Below are positions 8,966 through 17,529 of a DNA stretch of 64,000 nt, one piece after another. Where the stretch lies: contig CAWCNV010000001.1 of NCBI GenBank assembly GCA_963797015.1, forward strand, positions 124,001-188,000, written 5' to 3'. Position numbers and translations under genes: made by a program. Position 1 is the first letter of the stretch, and each line of letters starts with the position of its first letter. This stretch comes from JBBPZA01 sp963797015 (GTDB taxonomy: Bacteria > Actinomycetota > Thermoleophilia > Solirubrobacterales > Solirubrobacteraceae). The notes under the pieces were generated by a model. The model made no database searches and was not told where the DNA came from. It was given only the letters and a program-made list of their open reading frames with translations.

Positions 8966-9053
8966 AGAGAGCGTCGAAAATCCCCGCGTAGCGGTCGTAG
9001 ACGACCGCTCGTTTGACCTTCAGCCGGAACTCGTCGAGCCGCATTTCCGCCAT
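8955..9053 (-). CDS. Small ORF overlapping the GNAT start (32 aa)
   Basis: A 32-codon frame (MAEMRLDEFRLKVKRAVVYD... ending DALYAG) that terminates 11 nt inside the GNAT gene, in a geometry suggesting translational coupling. It has a mixed charged/aromatic composition unlike the Arg/Pro/Ser-rich shadow frames nearby. The ribosome-binding site is weak (GGGG just before ATG). It could be a short leader peptide or the tail of a decayed gene. The remaining stretch up to the Usp start at 9262 (about 200 nt) shows no other feature I can support. Confidence 0.25.
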   Translation of the reverse strand: MAEMRLDEFRLKVKRAVVYDRYAGIFDALYAG

Positions 9054-9261
9054 CCCCGCAACGGTAGTACGCCCTCGTCCTCGCCGTCCAGGAGCACGAC
9101 GGGTTCGAGGCTCGGACATCGCGACCCGGACCGGCTCAACCTTCGACAACTGCCCGGCGTCCGCGCAGAACACCCGCTGAGGGCCCGGCGGAGTGGCGGG
9201 TCCTCGCGGCAGTGATGGCCGCACTGATGGTCGCGGATGGTGTGATTGACTGGGGCGCGGC

Positions 9262-9735
9262 ATGTTCCATCGGGTACTTGTCGCGGTGGACGGTTCGCCT
9301 CATGCGCAGCGGGCGTTGGAGGAGGCTGTCGACCTCGTCCGGGTCAGCGGCGCGCGCTTGACGGTGATCGCCGTCGTTCCGGATCCGTCGTTGTGGATTC
9401 TGGGCGGACTGGGCTGGGGCGCGTACGTGCCCGGGGATGTCGTCCGCGACGTGGAAGAGCAGCAGACGCGCGAGTACGAGGAAATGCTTGATGCCATGCT
9501 GGAGTCGACAGCCGGGAGCGTCCAACCCGGGAAGGTCCTCGCCCATGGGCCGCCGGTGCGGGGCATCCTCGACCAGGTGCGCGCCGGAGAGCACGATCTT
9601 GTAGTGATGGGCTCACGTGGCCGCGGAGAGGTCAAGGGACTGCTGTTGGGCAGCGTCAGCCACAGCGTCCTGCAGCTCAGCCCGGTCCCCGTGCTGGTCG
9701 TCCATCTCTCCGAAGACGCCCTGCCTAGCGGCTAG
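9262..9735 (+). CDS. Universal stress protein, single domain
   Basis: A 157-residue single-domain Usp. The N-terminal strand MFHRVLVAVDGSPHAQRAL and the ATP-binding signature GSRGRGEVKGLLLGSVSHSV (about 120-139), followed by PVPVLVVH, are canonical, so nucleotide binding is likely. This is the most conserved Usp of the window. The ATG at 9262 starts directly at the first strand. It is transcribed alone, with a strong hairpin 38 nt past its stop facing the convergent heavy-metal ATPase gene. Confidence 0.92.
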   Translation: MFHRVLVAVDGSPHAQRALEEAVDLVRVSGARLTVIAVVPDPSLWILGGLGWGAYVPGDVVRDVEEQQTREYEEMLDAMLESTAGSVQPGKVLAHGPPVRGILDQVRAGEHDLVVMGSRGRGEVKGLLLGSVSHSVLQLSPVPVLVVHLSEDALPSG

Positions 9736-9772
9736 CGCGCCTGTCGCTGGTGTCCGCTCCCGTCCGCTCGTG

Positions 9773-9796
9773 CGCTCGACGGTCCGCCGTCGAGCG
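9773..9796. terminator. Intergenic hairpin between convergent genes
   Basis: A perfect 10-bp inverted repeat CGCTCGACGG / CCGTCGAGCG with a 4-nt loop, placed between the convergent Usp (ends 9735) and P1B-ATPase (ends 9886) genes. No T-run follows, as is common in high-GC actinobacteria. A bidirectional terminator is the likeliest role. Confidence 0.55.
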
Positions 9797-9885
9797 AGAA
9801 CAGCGCGACGAGCCCGGGGATTCCTTCTAGGCGTCGTCGACCTCGCGGCTGCCAGGTGCACCGGACGCACCGCATGAGGACCCCC

Positions 9886-11853
9886 TCATACTCGCAGCGC
9901 GCGCAGCGCGTTGAGGATGACTGCCACGTCGATCGCCTCCTGCAGAAGGGCGCCGGCCACGGGCACGATGTAGCCGGCCGCGGCGAAGCCCATGGCGACG
10001 GTGCTCAGTCCGATGCCCGCGACGATGCTCTGGCGGGCGATGCCGAGCGTGCGCCGTCCGATCCGCACGGCGTCCGCCAGGCGGTCGATGCGATCCACGG
10101 TGATGACGGCGTCGGCCGTCTCTGCCGAGATCGTCGCGCCCGCCGTGCCGATGGCGACCCCGACGTCGGCGAGGGCGAGCGCCGGTGCGTCGTTGACGCC
10201 GTCTCCGACCATGACCACGGGCCGCAGGTCAGCGCGCTCGCGCACGCTGCGGACCACCTCGCACTTGCTCTCGGGTGTCTGTTCTGAGTAAACGCGGTCG
10301 ACTCCGACGCGGCGGCCGATGGCGTCTGCGATCGGCGCACGGTCGCCGGTCACGATCGCGACGTTCTCGATGCCGGCTTCCCGCAGCGCGGTGATCATTC
10401 CCGGGGCGTCGGGCCGCAGCCGGTCGCCCATGACGATCACGCCGGCCGCGCGTCCGTCGATGGCCACGACGACCCTGGCGAGTCCTTCCTCGCCGTCTGC
10501 GACAGGCTGGTCGATTGCCTGCTCCAGGTCGAGGCCGCGTCGGGCCAGCCAATCGCCGCCGCCCACGGCGACGCGGTGGCCGCCGACCTCGCCCTCGATG
10601 CCCTCCCCAGGGCTCTCGGTGACGCGGACGGGCGCGTCCAGTGTCAGGCCCCGCCGTTCGGCCTCGTGCACGAGCGCCTCGCCGAGCACATGGGCGGAGA
10701 GCTGGTCCACGGACCCCGCGAGTCGCAGGATCTCGTCGGAGTCGAGTCCATCGCGGGAAACGATCCGCTGCACCGACGGAGTCCCCAGCGTCAGCGTGCC
10801 GGTCTTGTCCAGCAGGACGGTGCGCGCCTCGCCGAGGCGCTCGATCACTCCTCCGCCCTTGACGAGCACGCCCGAACGGGCGGCCCGCGAGACGCCGGAG
10901 ATCAGCGCGACCGGGGCGGCGAGGATCAGCGGGCACGGCGTCGCCACCACCAGGACCGCAACGGCGCGCACCGGATCGCCGCTGACAAGCCACGCCGCCG
11001 TCGCGGCAGCCACCGTCAGCGGCAGGAAGACGAGTGCGTACCGGTCGGCGAGCCGCACGAAGGGTGCTCGCTCGGTCTCGGCCTTCCGGACGAGCGACAC
11101 GAGTGCTGCGTATGCGCTTTCGGCGGCGGGCCGGCTCGCGCGCAGTTCGAAGGCATTCCCGGCGTTCGTCGTGCCGCTGCGCACCGGTTCTCCGGGCGGG
11201 TGACCGACCGGCAGCGATTCTCCCGTCATGGCTGCCTCGTCGACGATCGCTTCGACGTCGACCACCGTTCCATCGACGGGGACGATCTCGCCGGCTCGTA
11301 CGAGCACGACATCACCCGTGTTGACCGCATCGACCGGCACCTCGGTCCAGGTATCGCCCTCGCGCCGGTGCGCAATTCGCGGCGCGCGCTCGAGCAGGGC
11401 GGTGAGCTCGCGTCGCGCGCGACGGGACGCCGACGCTTCCAGCGCGTTACCACCGGAGAGCATCAGCGCCACGACCGCGCCGGCGAGGTACTCGCCGGTC
11501 GCCAGCGCGCTCGCCATCGCCAGCAGTGCGATCACATCGACGCCCAAATCACCGTGAGCAACCGCGCGCACGACAGACCAGGTCAGCGGGACGAGCATGA
11601 TGGCCACGGTTCCTGCCCAGACCGCGTCGCCCGCCCCGGCCGCACCAAGTGTGTGCAGCAATGCTCCAATCGCGATTCCCGCGGCGCACATCGCGGCGGA
11701 CGAGCGGGCCCTGGTCGCCGGCTCGCCCAGGCGGCCTCGGATCCAGGCGACGCGTCCATGCGGCGGCGGCGACGCGCTGGTCGCAGGCCTCGCGGGCGTG
11801 GCGATGTGCCCCGTGGACGTTTCAGTCAATGAGATCGCGCCGGTTGAAGACAA
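9886..11853 (-). CDS. Heavy-metal (P1B-type) P-type ATPase
   Basis: A 655-residue transition-metal efflux/uptake ATPase. It has TGES (actuator domain), the transmembrane metal site TPCPLILAAPVA, DKTGTLT (Asp about 349), a P1B-type conserved His in SVDQLSAHVLGEAL, and GDGVNDAPALALADVGVAIG. There is no N-terminal HMA/CxxC domain; instead the first about 50 residues are low-complexity Ser/Thr/Pro-rich. The TPC membrane motif differs from the CPC of copper/zinc pumps and from SPC/CPH, so the metal cannot be assigned. The start is uncertain: the ATG at 11853 overlaps an ABC-permease remnant by 32 nt, so a more internal start is possible. It is the third P-type ATPase in the island. Confidence 0.88.
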   Translation of the reverse strand: MSSTGAISLTETSTGHIATPARPATSASPPPHGRVAWIRGRLGEPATRARSSAAMCAAGIAIGALLHTLGAAGAGDAVWAGTVAIMLVPLTWSVVRAVAHGDLGVDVIALLAMASALATGEYLAGAVVALMLSGGNALEASASRRARRELTALLERAPRIAHRREGDTWTEVPVDAVNTGDVVLVRAGEIVPVDGTVVDVEAIVDEAAMTGESLPVGHPPGEPVRSGTTNAGNAFELRASRPAAESAYAALVSLVRKAETERAPFVRLADRYALVFLPLTVAAATAAWLVSGDPVRAVAVLVVATPCPLILAAPVALISGVSRAARSGVLVKGGGVIERLGEARTVLLDKTGTLTLGTPSVQRIVSRDGLDSDEILRLAGSVDQLSAHVLGEALVHEAERRGLTLDAPVRVTESPGEGIEGEVGGHRVAVGGGDWLARRGLDLEQAIDQPVADGEEGLARVVVAIDGRAAGVIVMGDRLRPDAPGMITALREAGIENVAIVTGDRAPIADAIGRRVGVDRVYSEQTPESKCEVVRSVRERADLRPVVMVGDGVNDAPALALADVGVAIGTAGATISAETADAVITVDRIDRLADAVRIGRRTLGIARQSIVAGIGLSTVAMGFAAAGYIVPVAGALLQEAIDVAVILNALRALRV

Positions 11854-12067
11854 CGACGGCCGTGGCGACGAGCAGGAGCGTCACTCCGGCCAGGGTCGCG
11901 GCGCGCGCCGCGCTGAGCCCGTCGCGCAGCGGGTCGTGACGCGTGTACCCGTAGAACGGGGAGAGCTTGCGATACGGCTTGAGGCTGGACACCAGCGGGG
12001 CGAGCGAATTGGGGAAGTAGGCGGCGACGGCCAGTGCCGTGGCGATGTCCCGCGTGATCTCCATCAC
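11822..12067 (-). pseudogene. C-terminal remnant of an ABC-2 type permease
   Basis: An 81-codon frame encoding only the last part of an ABC-2 family membrane permease. After MMEITRDIATALAVAAYFPNSLAPL come the family's usual KLSPFYGYTRHDPLRDGL and a final hydrophobic helix ending VVVFNRRDLID, a characteristic C-terminus of these permeases. The N-terminal four or five helices and any partner ATPase are absent, and upstream sequence shows no continuation in any frame. It is best read as a decayed transporter whose 3' end now overlaps the start of the P1B ATPase gene. Confidence 0.6.
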
Positions 12068-12147
12068 TGCGCGCTCCGAGCGTACGGGACCCAGGACCCG
12101 TTCCCCGGCCCGGTATTGCGACGGCCGCGGGCTTCACCACGGTGACG

Positions 12148-12471
12148 CTACGGCGTGCGGCTACCCAGCCGGTCGAGCTCGCGGCTGATGTCGTCCTCGG
12201 AGATCGGGCGCCGAAAGTAGACGTCCCAGGCGTTCATCGCGATGCCGATGCCCCAGCCCAGAGTGACGAACACCGGCCACGGAAACCAGGACCCGGAGGT
12301 GGCTCCCACCACGGCCCAGATCCCCCACACCACTGCGTTGATGACCAGGTAGGCGACGACGTGGGTCTGGAAGTCCCGGCGCTTCTTCACGCTCCGGACC
12401 GCCTGCTCTCGCCGAGCCTCCGGCGTCCCGGCGACAACTTCCGGCTCTTCTTGCGCGGTTTCCTCGCTCAT
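12148..12471 (-). CDS. 2TM-domain small membrane protein
   Basis: A membrane protein of about 107 residues. A charged N-terminus (MSEETAQEEPEVVAG) precedes RREQAVRSVKKRRDFQTHVVAYLVINAVVW (first helix), a short turn, WPVFVTLGWGIGIAMNAW (second helix) and an acidic tail SEDDISRELDRL. This is the architecture of the 2TM family found in many actinobacteria, sometimes beside kinases or LuxR regulators; function unknown. The ATG at 12471 (or 12477) is preferred because sequence further upstream overlaps the candidate operator at 12533. Confidence 0.75.
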   Translation of the reverse strand: MSEETAQEEPEVVAGTPEARREQAVRSVKKRRDFQTHVVAYLVINAVVWGIWAVVGATSGSWFPWPVFVTLGWGIGIAMNAWDVYFRRPISEDDISRELDRLGSRTP

Positions 12472-12532
12472 CGCCATCCAGGCTGCCACCGCAGGCCGCT
12501 CGAGGCATCCGTTACCCACACGCATCCTGTGC

Positions 12533-12547
12533 GGGGAAACCACGGAC
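12533..12547. promoter_or_regulatory. Candidate shared operator, site B
   Basis: GGGGAAACCACGGAC flanked by the inverted pair GTGCG/CGCAC (12529-12552). It lies 62-76 bp upstream of the 2TM-protein start at 12471 on the minus strand. It is nearly identical to site C at 20643 (GGGAAACCACGGAC). Two such matches plus weaker ones at 2720 and 19915 all sit near starts of stress-type genes, which suggests a common regulator. Confidence 0.5.
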
Positions 12548-12582
12548 GCACGGCGCCCTCGCGGCGCCGCTCGTCCTCGACC

Positions 12583-12999
12583 TTAGGTGTCCTCGTGCGG
12601 GTCGAAGCGTTCCTGGCCCGGCGCGGGCTCGGGGCTCACCTCGATGATCAGGCGCTGCCGTGGAGAGAGACCAGCGCGATTACGTGCCTCGCTGAGCGCG
12701 AGCAGGGCGCGGACGGTGGGGACGAGCGTCGACGGGATGAACCGCAGGTCCTTGAGTTGGTTGACGGCCTCGCTCCCCGCCGGGGGTTGATCCTCCGCGG
12801 GTCCGGTCGGAACGCGGTCGCTCACCTCGTGGAACTCGGCCACCACATGGTCGTTCTCGGCGCGGATCGCGTTTGGCCGCGCGAGCGTCGGGTCCGCGGT
12901 GCTGAACGCCTCGGTTATTAGCTCGGCGATCTCCGAGGAGCCCTCGCCCGCGTCGAAGTGTATGGCCACCGAATAGCGGTTCGGTTTCGTGCCGGTCAT
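12583..12999 (-). CDS. Uncharacterised protein, paralogue of the 23437-23820 product
   Basis: A 138-residue soluble protein with no family I recognise. It begins NRYSVAIHFDAGEGSSEIAELI and ends with LVPTVRALLALSEARNRAGLSPRQRLIIEVSPEP. That C-terminal block matches VVPAVRALLALSRAREASSLEPHRRMTIEVEPL in the protein at 23437-23820. The shared pattern is VP.VRALLALS.AR, then L.P..R..IEV. The N-terminal halves are only loosely similar. The two genes sit about 10 kb apart in the same stress island, one beside P-type ATPases and one beside flavoproteins and acetate kinase. ATG at 12999. Confidence 0.7.
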   Translation of the reverse strand: MTGTKPNRYSVAIHFDAGEGSSEIAELITEAFSTADPTLARPNAIRAENDHVVAEFHEVSDRVPTGPAEDQPPAGSEAVNQLKDLRFIPSTLVPTVRALLALSEARNRAGLSPRQRLIIEVSPEPAPGQERFDPHEDT

Positions 13000-13058
13000 G
13001 GCCGCGATTCTAACGTCGGTAGGAACGCGCGGACGCCCGCGACGCTAGCGTCGAGCCG

Positions 13059-15760
13059 GTGTCGACGACCGAGCAGCCGCGCGCGCCGACCGCCTGGCAC
13101 GCGGATGCGCCGGCGGGGATGCTCTCACGCTTGGGGACACGGAAGGCGGCCTCAGCTCGCACGAGGCGGCCGCGCGACTGGCGCGCCACGGGCCGAACCG
13201 CTTGCCCCGGATCGCGCGTCCGTCAGCTCTCGAGCTTCTGCTCGGGGAGCTTCGCAATCCGCTGATGTACGCACTGCTGCTGTCCGCCGCGGTCGCCATC
13301 GCGCTGGGCAACCTCGAGGACGGTCTGGTCGTGCTGGCGGTCGTGGTGCTCAACGCGCTCATCGGCTTCGGCCAGGAGTACCGTGCGGGCCGCGCTATCG
13401 CGGCCCTCGCCGAGCTGATGGAGGAGACCGCTCGCGTGCGCCGCGACGGCCAGTGGGTCGAGGTCGGAGCCGAGGAGGTCGTTCCCGGGGACGTCGTCGC
13501 CGTCGCTCAGGGAGAGCGGGTTCTCGCCGACCTGCGGCTGCTGGAGGCGCAGTCCCTGCGCACTCGAGAGGCGGCGCTCACCGGCGAGTCGGCGCCGGTG
13601 GACAAGCGGGTCACGCCCGCTGCGTCGGGCGCGCCGCTTGCCGAGCGCCACAGCGTGCTGTACGCGGGGACGGTCGTCGCTGCGGGCTCGGGCCGCGGGG
13701 TCGCCGTCGCGACCGGCACCCATACCGAGCTCGGCCGCATCTCCGCGCTGCTGCACGAGGCCGACGTCCTCGCCACCCCGTTGACGCGCGAGCTCGACCG
13801 CACGGGTCGCGCGATCGCCGTTGCCATCGGCGTGGCGGCTGTGGCACTCGGCGTCGCGGCTGTCGTCCGCGGCTTCCCGCTCTCCGACGCCGCTCTGGCC
13901 GGGATCAGCCTCGCGGTGGCGGCCGTGCCCGAGGACCTCCCGGACGTCGTGACGATCGCGCTCGCCGTCGGCGTACAGCGGATGGCCCGTCGCCGGGCAA
14001 TCATCCGGCGTCTGCCGGCCGTCGAGACGCTTGGCAGTGCGACCGTGGTCGCCTCGGACAAGACCGGCACGCTGACCCGTAACGAGATGACCGTGCAGGC
14101 ACTGTGGACCCCCGAGCAGGAAGTCGACCTCGCCCGGGATGGAGGAGCCGGTGCAACGAACCCCGAGGCGGTCGTGGAGCTGCTGAGGGCCGGAGTGCTC
14201 TGCAACGACGCGCCCTCCAACGTCGGGGCGGGCGCATCGATGGGCGATCCGACCGAGACTGCGCTGCTCGCGGCAGCGGAGCTGTGCGGCCTCGACCCCG
14301 TCCGGGAGCGCGCCGCCAGGCCGCGCGTCGCGGCTATCCCGTTCGACGCGGAGCGTCGCCTCATGGCGACCCTGAACCGCGTCCCGGAGGGCAGGACCGC
14401 GCTCTACGTGAAGGGCGCCCCCGAGGTGGTACTCGAGCTGTGCCCCCGGGCGGGGCGCGTCGCAGTCGAGCAGGCGGTTGACCGTATCGCGGCCGCGGGG
14501 CAGCGTGTTCTGATGTTCGCCGTGCGAAGGGACCCGCCCGCGGGCGAGCTCGAGGAGGCGCTCGGCGAGCTCGAGCTGCTCGGCCTGCAGGCGATGATCG
14601 ACCCCCCGCGAGCGGAGGCGATCGACGCGGTGGCGGCCTGCCGGCGCGCCGGAGTGCGGGTGCTCATGATCACCGGCGACCACGGCGCGACCGCGCGGGC
14701 GATCGGCACCGCGCTGGGCCTGCCGGACCGTCCCGCCGTGACAGGCGTCGAGCTCGAGCGGCTGGACGAACGAGCCTTGCGCGAGCAGGCCCGCGCCGCC
14801 GACGTCTATGCACGCGTCGCTCCCGAGCACAAGCTCGCCCTGGTACGCGCTCTCCAGGCCGGCGACGAGGTGGTGGCGATGACCGGTGACGGCGTCAACG
14901 ACGCGCCCGCCCTGCGGCAGGCAGACATCGGGGTCGCGATGGGCCGCGGCGGGACGGCGGCCGCCCGGGAGGCCGCAGACATGGTGCTGGCCGACGACAA
15001 CTTCGCCACGCTCCGAGCCGCCATCGAGGAAGGGCGTCGCGTGTACGACAACATCGTCAAGGCGCTCACCTTCGTCCTGCCCACGAGCGTCGGCCAGGCG
15101 CTGATCATCGCCGTCGCCGTGCTGGCCTTCCCGTTGCACAACGGCGATCCCCAGCTCCCGGTGGAGCCCGTGCAGATCCTCTGGATCAACCTGATCGTCG
15201 CGGTCGCGCTCGCTCTGCCGCTCGCCCTCGAGGCGCCCGAGCCCGACCTGATGGATCGCCCGCCGCGCAGCCGGAGGAGCGCCCTGCTGGACACGCCGCT
15301 CCTGGTCCGGACGCTGGCCGTCAGCCTGACCCTCACCGCCGTCGCGCTGGCGGTCTTCGCGATCGAGCACGACCGCCAGCTCGACGCCGGCGTCGCCGAC
15401 CAACTCGCGCTGGCCCGCGCGCAGACCACCGCGGTTACCAGCGCGGTTCTCCTGCAGGCGCTCTACCTGCTCGCCTGCCGCTCGCTCACCAGGCCGAACC
15501 GCGAGCTCGGCTGGTGGAGCAACCCGGCAATCTACGCCGGAATCGCGGTGGTCTTCGCCCTTCAGGCGCTGTTCGTCTTCGCGCCGCTGATGCACGACAT
15601 CTTCGGCTCCGCCCGTATCGAGGCCCGGGCGCTCGGGCTGGCCGCCGCCGGCGCGCTGGCGATCCTCCCGGTCACCTGGGCCGAAGAGCGCTGGCGCACA
15701 CGGCGCTCGACGCCGCCCGACCCGCGCGGTAGCTCGAGCGCCTGCCGCGGTCCTTCATGA
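13059..15760 (+). CDS. P2-type cation ATPase with N-terminal frameshift
   Basis: A Ca2+/cation-type P-type ATPase of about 900 residues. Motifs: TGES (in ALTGESAPVDK), M4 VPEDLPDVVTIALAVG, DKTGTLTRNEMTV (Asp about 334), KGAPE, GDGVNDAPALRQADIGVAMG and a C-terminal LWINLIVAVALALPLALEAPEPD bundle. From the GTG at 13059 the first frame reads AWHADAPAGMLSRLG. The rest of the cation-ATPase N domain (DTEGGLSSHEAAARL...GPNRLP) is in the -1 frame, joined at a GGGG run (13133-13136). One more G would restore a normal N-domain. Alternatively, translation starts at a TTG at 13202 and yields a protein (852 aa) lacking most of that domain. Sequencing error, true mutation or slippage cannot be told apart here. 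Confidence 0.8.
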
Positions 15761-15794
15761 TCACGCGATGCGCACGGCGGCCCGGCCGGCCTGG

Positions 15795-16682
15795 TCAGCC
15801 GGCCGCCTCGCCGTCGGCACGGCCGGGCACCACGATGACGGGAAACGGCGCCGACCGCATCAGGCGCGAGGAGACGCTTCCGAGCATCACGCGGTGCCAG
15901 TGGCTGTAGCTGCGCGAGCCCGCGAACATGAGGTCGACCGACCCTTCTCCGCCCGCGCAAAGCGCCGCGGCGGGGTCGCCTTCGAGCAGGTCGACCTCCG
16001 CGCTCACCCCCGTGGGCACCGCGTCCGCGAGCGCGCTCGCCAGCGCGCCCTGCAGCTCTTCGCGCCGGTGCGCGAGCAGCTCATCCACGGCTGAGGCCGA
16101 ATGTCCAATCGCCGCCCGCGTGCCTGCAGGTTCTGCGACCGCCAGCAGCCGTAGGCTCGCCCCGGTTGCGTCCGCGAGCTCGACCGCCGACGCGAGCGCG
16201 GCGACCGCCGGCGGGGAGGCGTCATAGGCGACCCCGATCGTGCGGATGCCGTCGCGTCGGCGCTCGGCGAAGCCGTGTGGGGCGACCGCGACGGGTCGCG
16301 TGGACCCGTGGAGCAGGCTCTCCGCCACCCCCCCGGCGAAGATCTGGCCAAGGGGACCGTGGTGCGTCGATCCGAGCACGAGCGCGTACGGCTGCTCCTC
16401 TTCGGCCAGCGTGATCAGCCCGCGCGCCGTCGAGCTCGCGGCGATCGAGCAGAGCTCGACCTTGCTCACACCCCGGACGCTCTCGCGCGCGGGATGCAGC
16501 ACCGCCTCGGTCATGCCGTGCATCGCGCGCTGATACTTGGCGTTCATCGCCCGTGCCCGCGGCTGCTCCTGGACGACGTAGGCGATGAGCATCCCGCAGG
16601 ATGCGGTCCGCGCAAGGTCGCTCGCCAGCGCCAGCCCGTCGTGGGCCGCGTCAGTTCCGTTGTGGGCGACCATGACCTCCAT
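15795..16682 (-). CDS. Tandem-domain universal stress protein
   Basis: A 295-residue two-domain Usp. Domain 1 begins MVAHNGTDAAHDGLALA and ends with GSTHHGPLGQIFAGGVAESLL. Domain 2 begins IGVAYDASPPAVAAL and ends GSRSYSHWHRVMLGSVSSRLM plus FPVIVVPG. Both ATP-signature glycines are present, though spacing in the first is slightly altered. The ATG at 16682 overlaps by one base the stop of an upstream 75-codon frame (TGATG). It is thus the fourth gene of a tightly packed run following the nitric oxide reductase. This suggests co-expression of Usp with NO detoxification. Confidence 0.88.
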   Translation of the reverse strand: MEVMVAHNGTDAAHDGLALASDLARTASCGMLIAYVVQEQPRARAMNAKYQRAMHGMTEAVLHPARESVRGVSKVELCSIAASSTARGLITLAEEEQPYALVLGSTHHGPLGQIFAGGVAESLLHGSTRPVAVAPHGFAERRRDGIRTIGVAYDASPPAVAALASAVELADATGASLRLLAVAEPAGTRAAIGHSASAVDELLAHRREELQGALASALADAVPTGVSAEVDLLEGDPAAALCAGGEGSVDLMFAGSRSYSHWHRVMLGSVSSRLMRSAPFPVIVVPGRADGEAAG

Positions 16683-16909
16683 CAGCTTGGATCCCAATGC
16701 CCTACGGATGTCCGCGCGACGCGCACGTTGACAGGGCGGCGCGCCGCGGCCGGCAGCCGCTCGATCTGGTCGCGCGCCGGCATCAGGACGCCACCTTCCG
16801 GAATCGCGCGCGGGCGCGCATCGGTTGGGATCCGCACCGCCAGCGGGTGAACTACCGAGACGCGGACATGCTCCTGCCCCCGACTGGCACGGCCCCTCAT
16901 GGCACGCAT
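16682..16909 (-). CDS. Small ORF (75 aa) in the norB-Usp operon
   Basis: A 75-codon frame starting (ATG 16909) 2 nt after the stop of the membrane-protein gene and ending in a TGATG overlap with the Usp start. Such packing on both sides favours a real gene. The product is basic, with no hydrophobic helix: VRVSVVHPLAVRIPTDARPRA in the N-half (here split around residues 14-34) and VNVRVARTSVGHWDPS at the end. I recognise no family. If it is not coding, then the 229 nt between the neighbours is otherwise featureless. Confidence 0.4.
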   Translation of the reverse strand: MRAMRGRASRGQEHVRVSVVHPLAVRIPTDARPRAIPEGGVLMPARDQIERLPAAARRPVNVRVARTSVGHWDPS

Positions 16910-16911
16910 GC

Positions 16912-17529
16912 TCAACGTCCGCCTCCGGCGGTCCGGTTCTGCGAGGTCCAGCGGCTGCCCGGCTGCGGCGCGGCGACATCCTTCATCGATGTGCGCAGGC
17001 CCGGCTGGAGCGGGTCGGCGGGGAAGTTGGCCGGATGCGCGACGAAGTCGCGGGCCAGCCGGCGTGCGGCCAGCGCGACGCCGACGAGCACGGCGCCGAG
17101 CAGTAGCGACTCGGCCGCCCGATGGTGGAGGCCGAGCCCGATGACGACGATCAGCCCCGCGAGCCCGACCAGGACCAGCGACAGGCCGCGGTGGAAGCGC
17201 CCGGCCTCGGAGTGCGGCCAGGGGTCCAGGGGCCGGACCACCTCGCGGCCGCGTTCGGAGTCGGTGCACGCGCTCTTGCTCGGGCAGCGGTTGCAGACGT
17301 GGGCCCGGGCCCGGTAGCGCGCGAGCCGGCGCTCGTCGTCGGTCTCGTAGGGCAACAGGTGCTCGCCCTCGGGGCACTCCCAGGCGTCGAGGTGCTCGTG
17401 GTAGGTGAAGCCTGCCGTCCGGTAGCGCAGCGAGCGGCGGTGGGTGTGGGCCGACAACCACTCGATGACGAACGCGATGCCGACCAAGAACGTCGCATAG
17501 CCTGCCGCGAGCAGCGCTTCGACGCTCAC
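16912..17529 (-). CDS. Membrane protein with transposase-like Cys cluster, coupled to norB
   Basis: A 205-residue protein starting at a GTG (17529) that overlaps the norB stop as GTGA. One N-terminal helix (about residues 4-24, ending AFVIEWLS) is followed by a soluble section FTYHEHLDAWECPEGEHLLPY and VCNRCPSKSACTDSERGREV. Two more helices come at about 125-175. The four cysteines (C-x(n)-C-x2-C-x5-C) and the surrounding CPxGxxLxPY and CxxCPxxxxCT pattern strongly resemble the C-terminal zinc-ribbon-like domain of IS1182-type transposases. Here they sit in a membrane protein with no transposase core. A metal or Fe-S site acting with nitric oxide reductase is possible but unproven. Confidence 0.75.
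   Translation of the reverse strand: MSVEALLAAGYATFLVGIAFVIEWLSAHTHRRSLRYRTAGFTYHEHLDAWECPEGEHLLPYETDDERRLARYRARAHVCNRCPSKSACTDSERGREVVRPLDPWPHSEAGRFHRGLSLVLVGLAGLIVVIGLGLHHRAAESLLLGAVLVGVALAARRLARDFVAHPANFPADPLQPGLRTSMKDVAAPQPGSRWTSQNRTAGGGR

Noticed and set aside
13223..15595. 790-codon open frame on the minus strand across the P2 ATPase
   Set aside because: It is an antisense shadow created by high GC; its translation is Arg/Gly/Asp/His-rich with no motif, while the plus strand has all P-type ATPase motifs.
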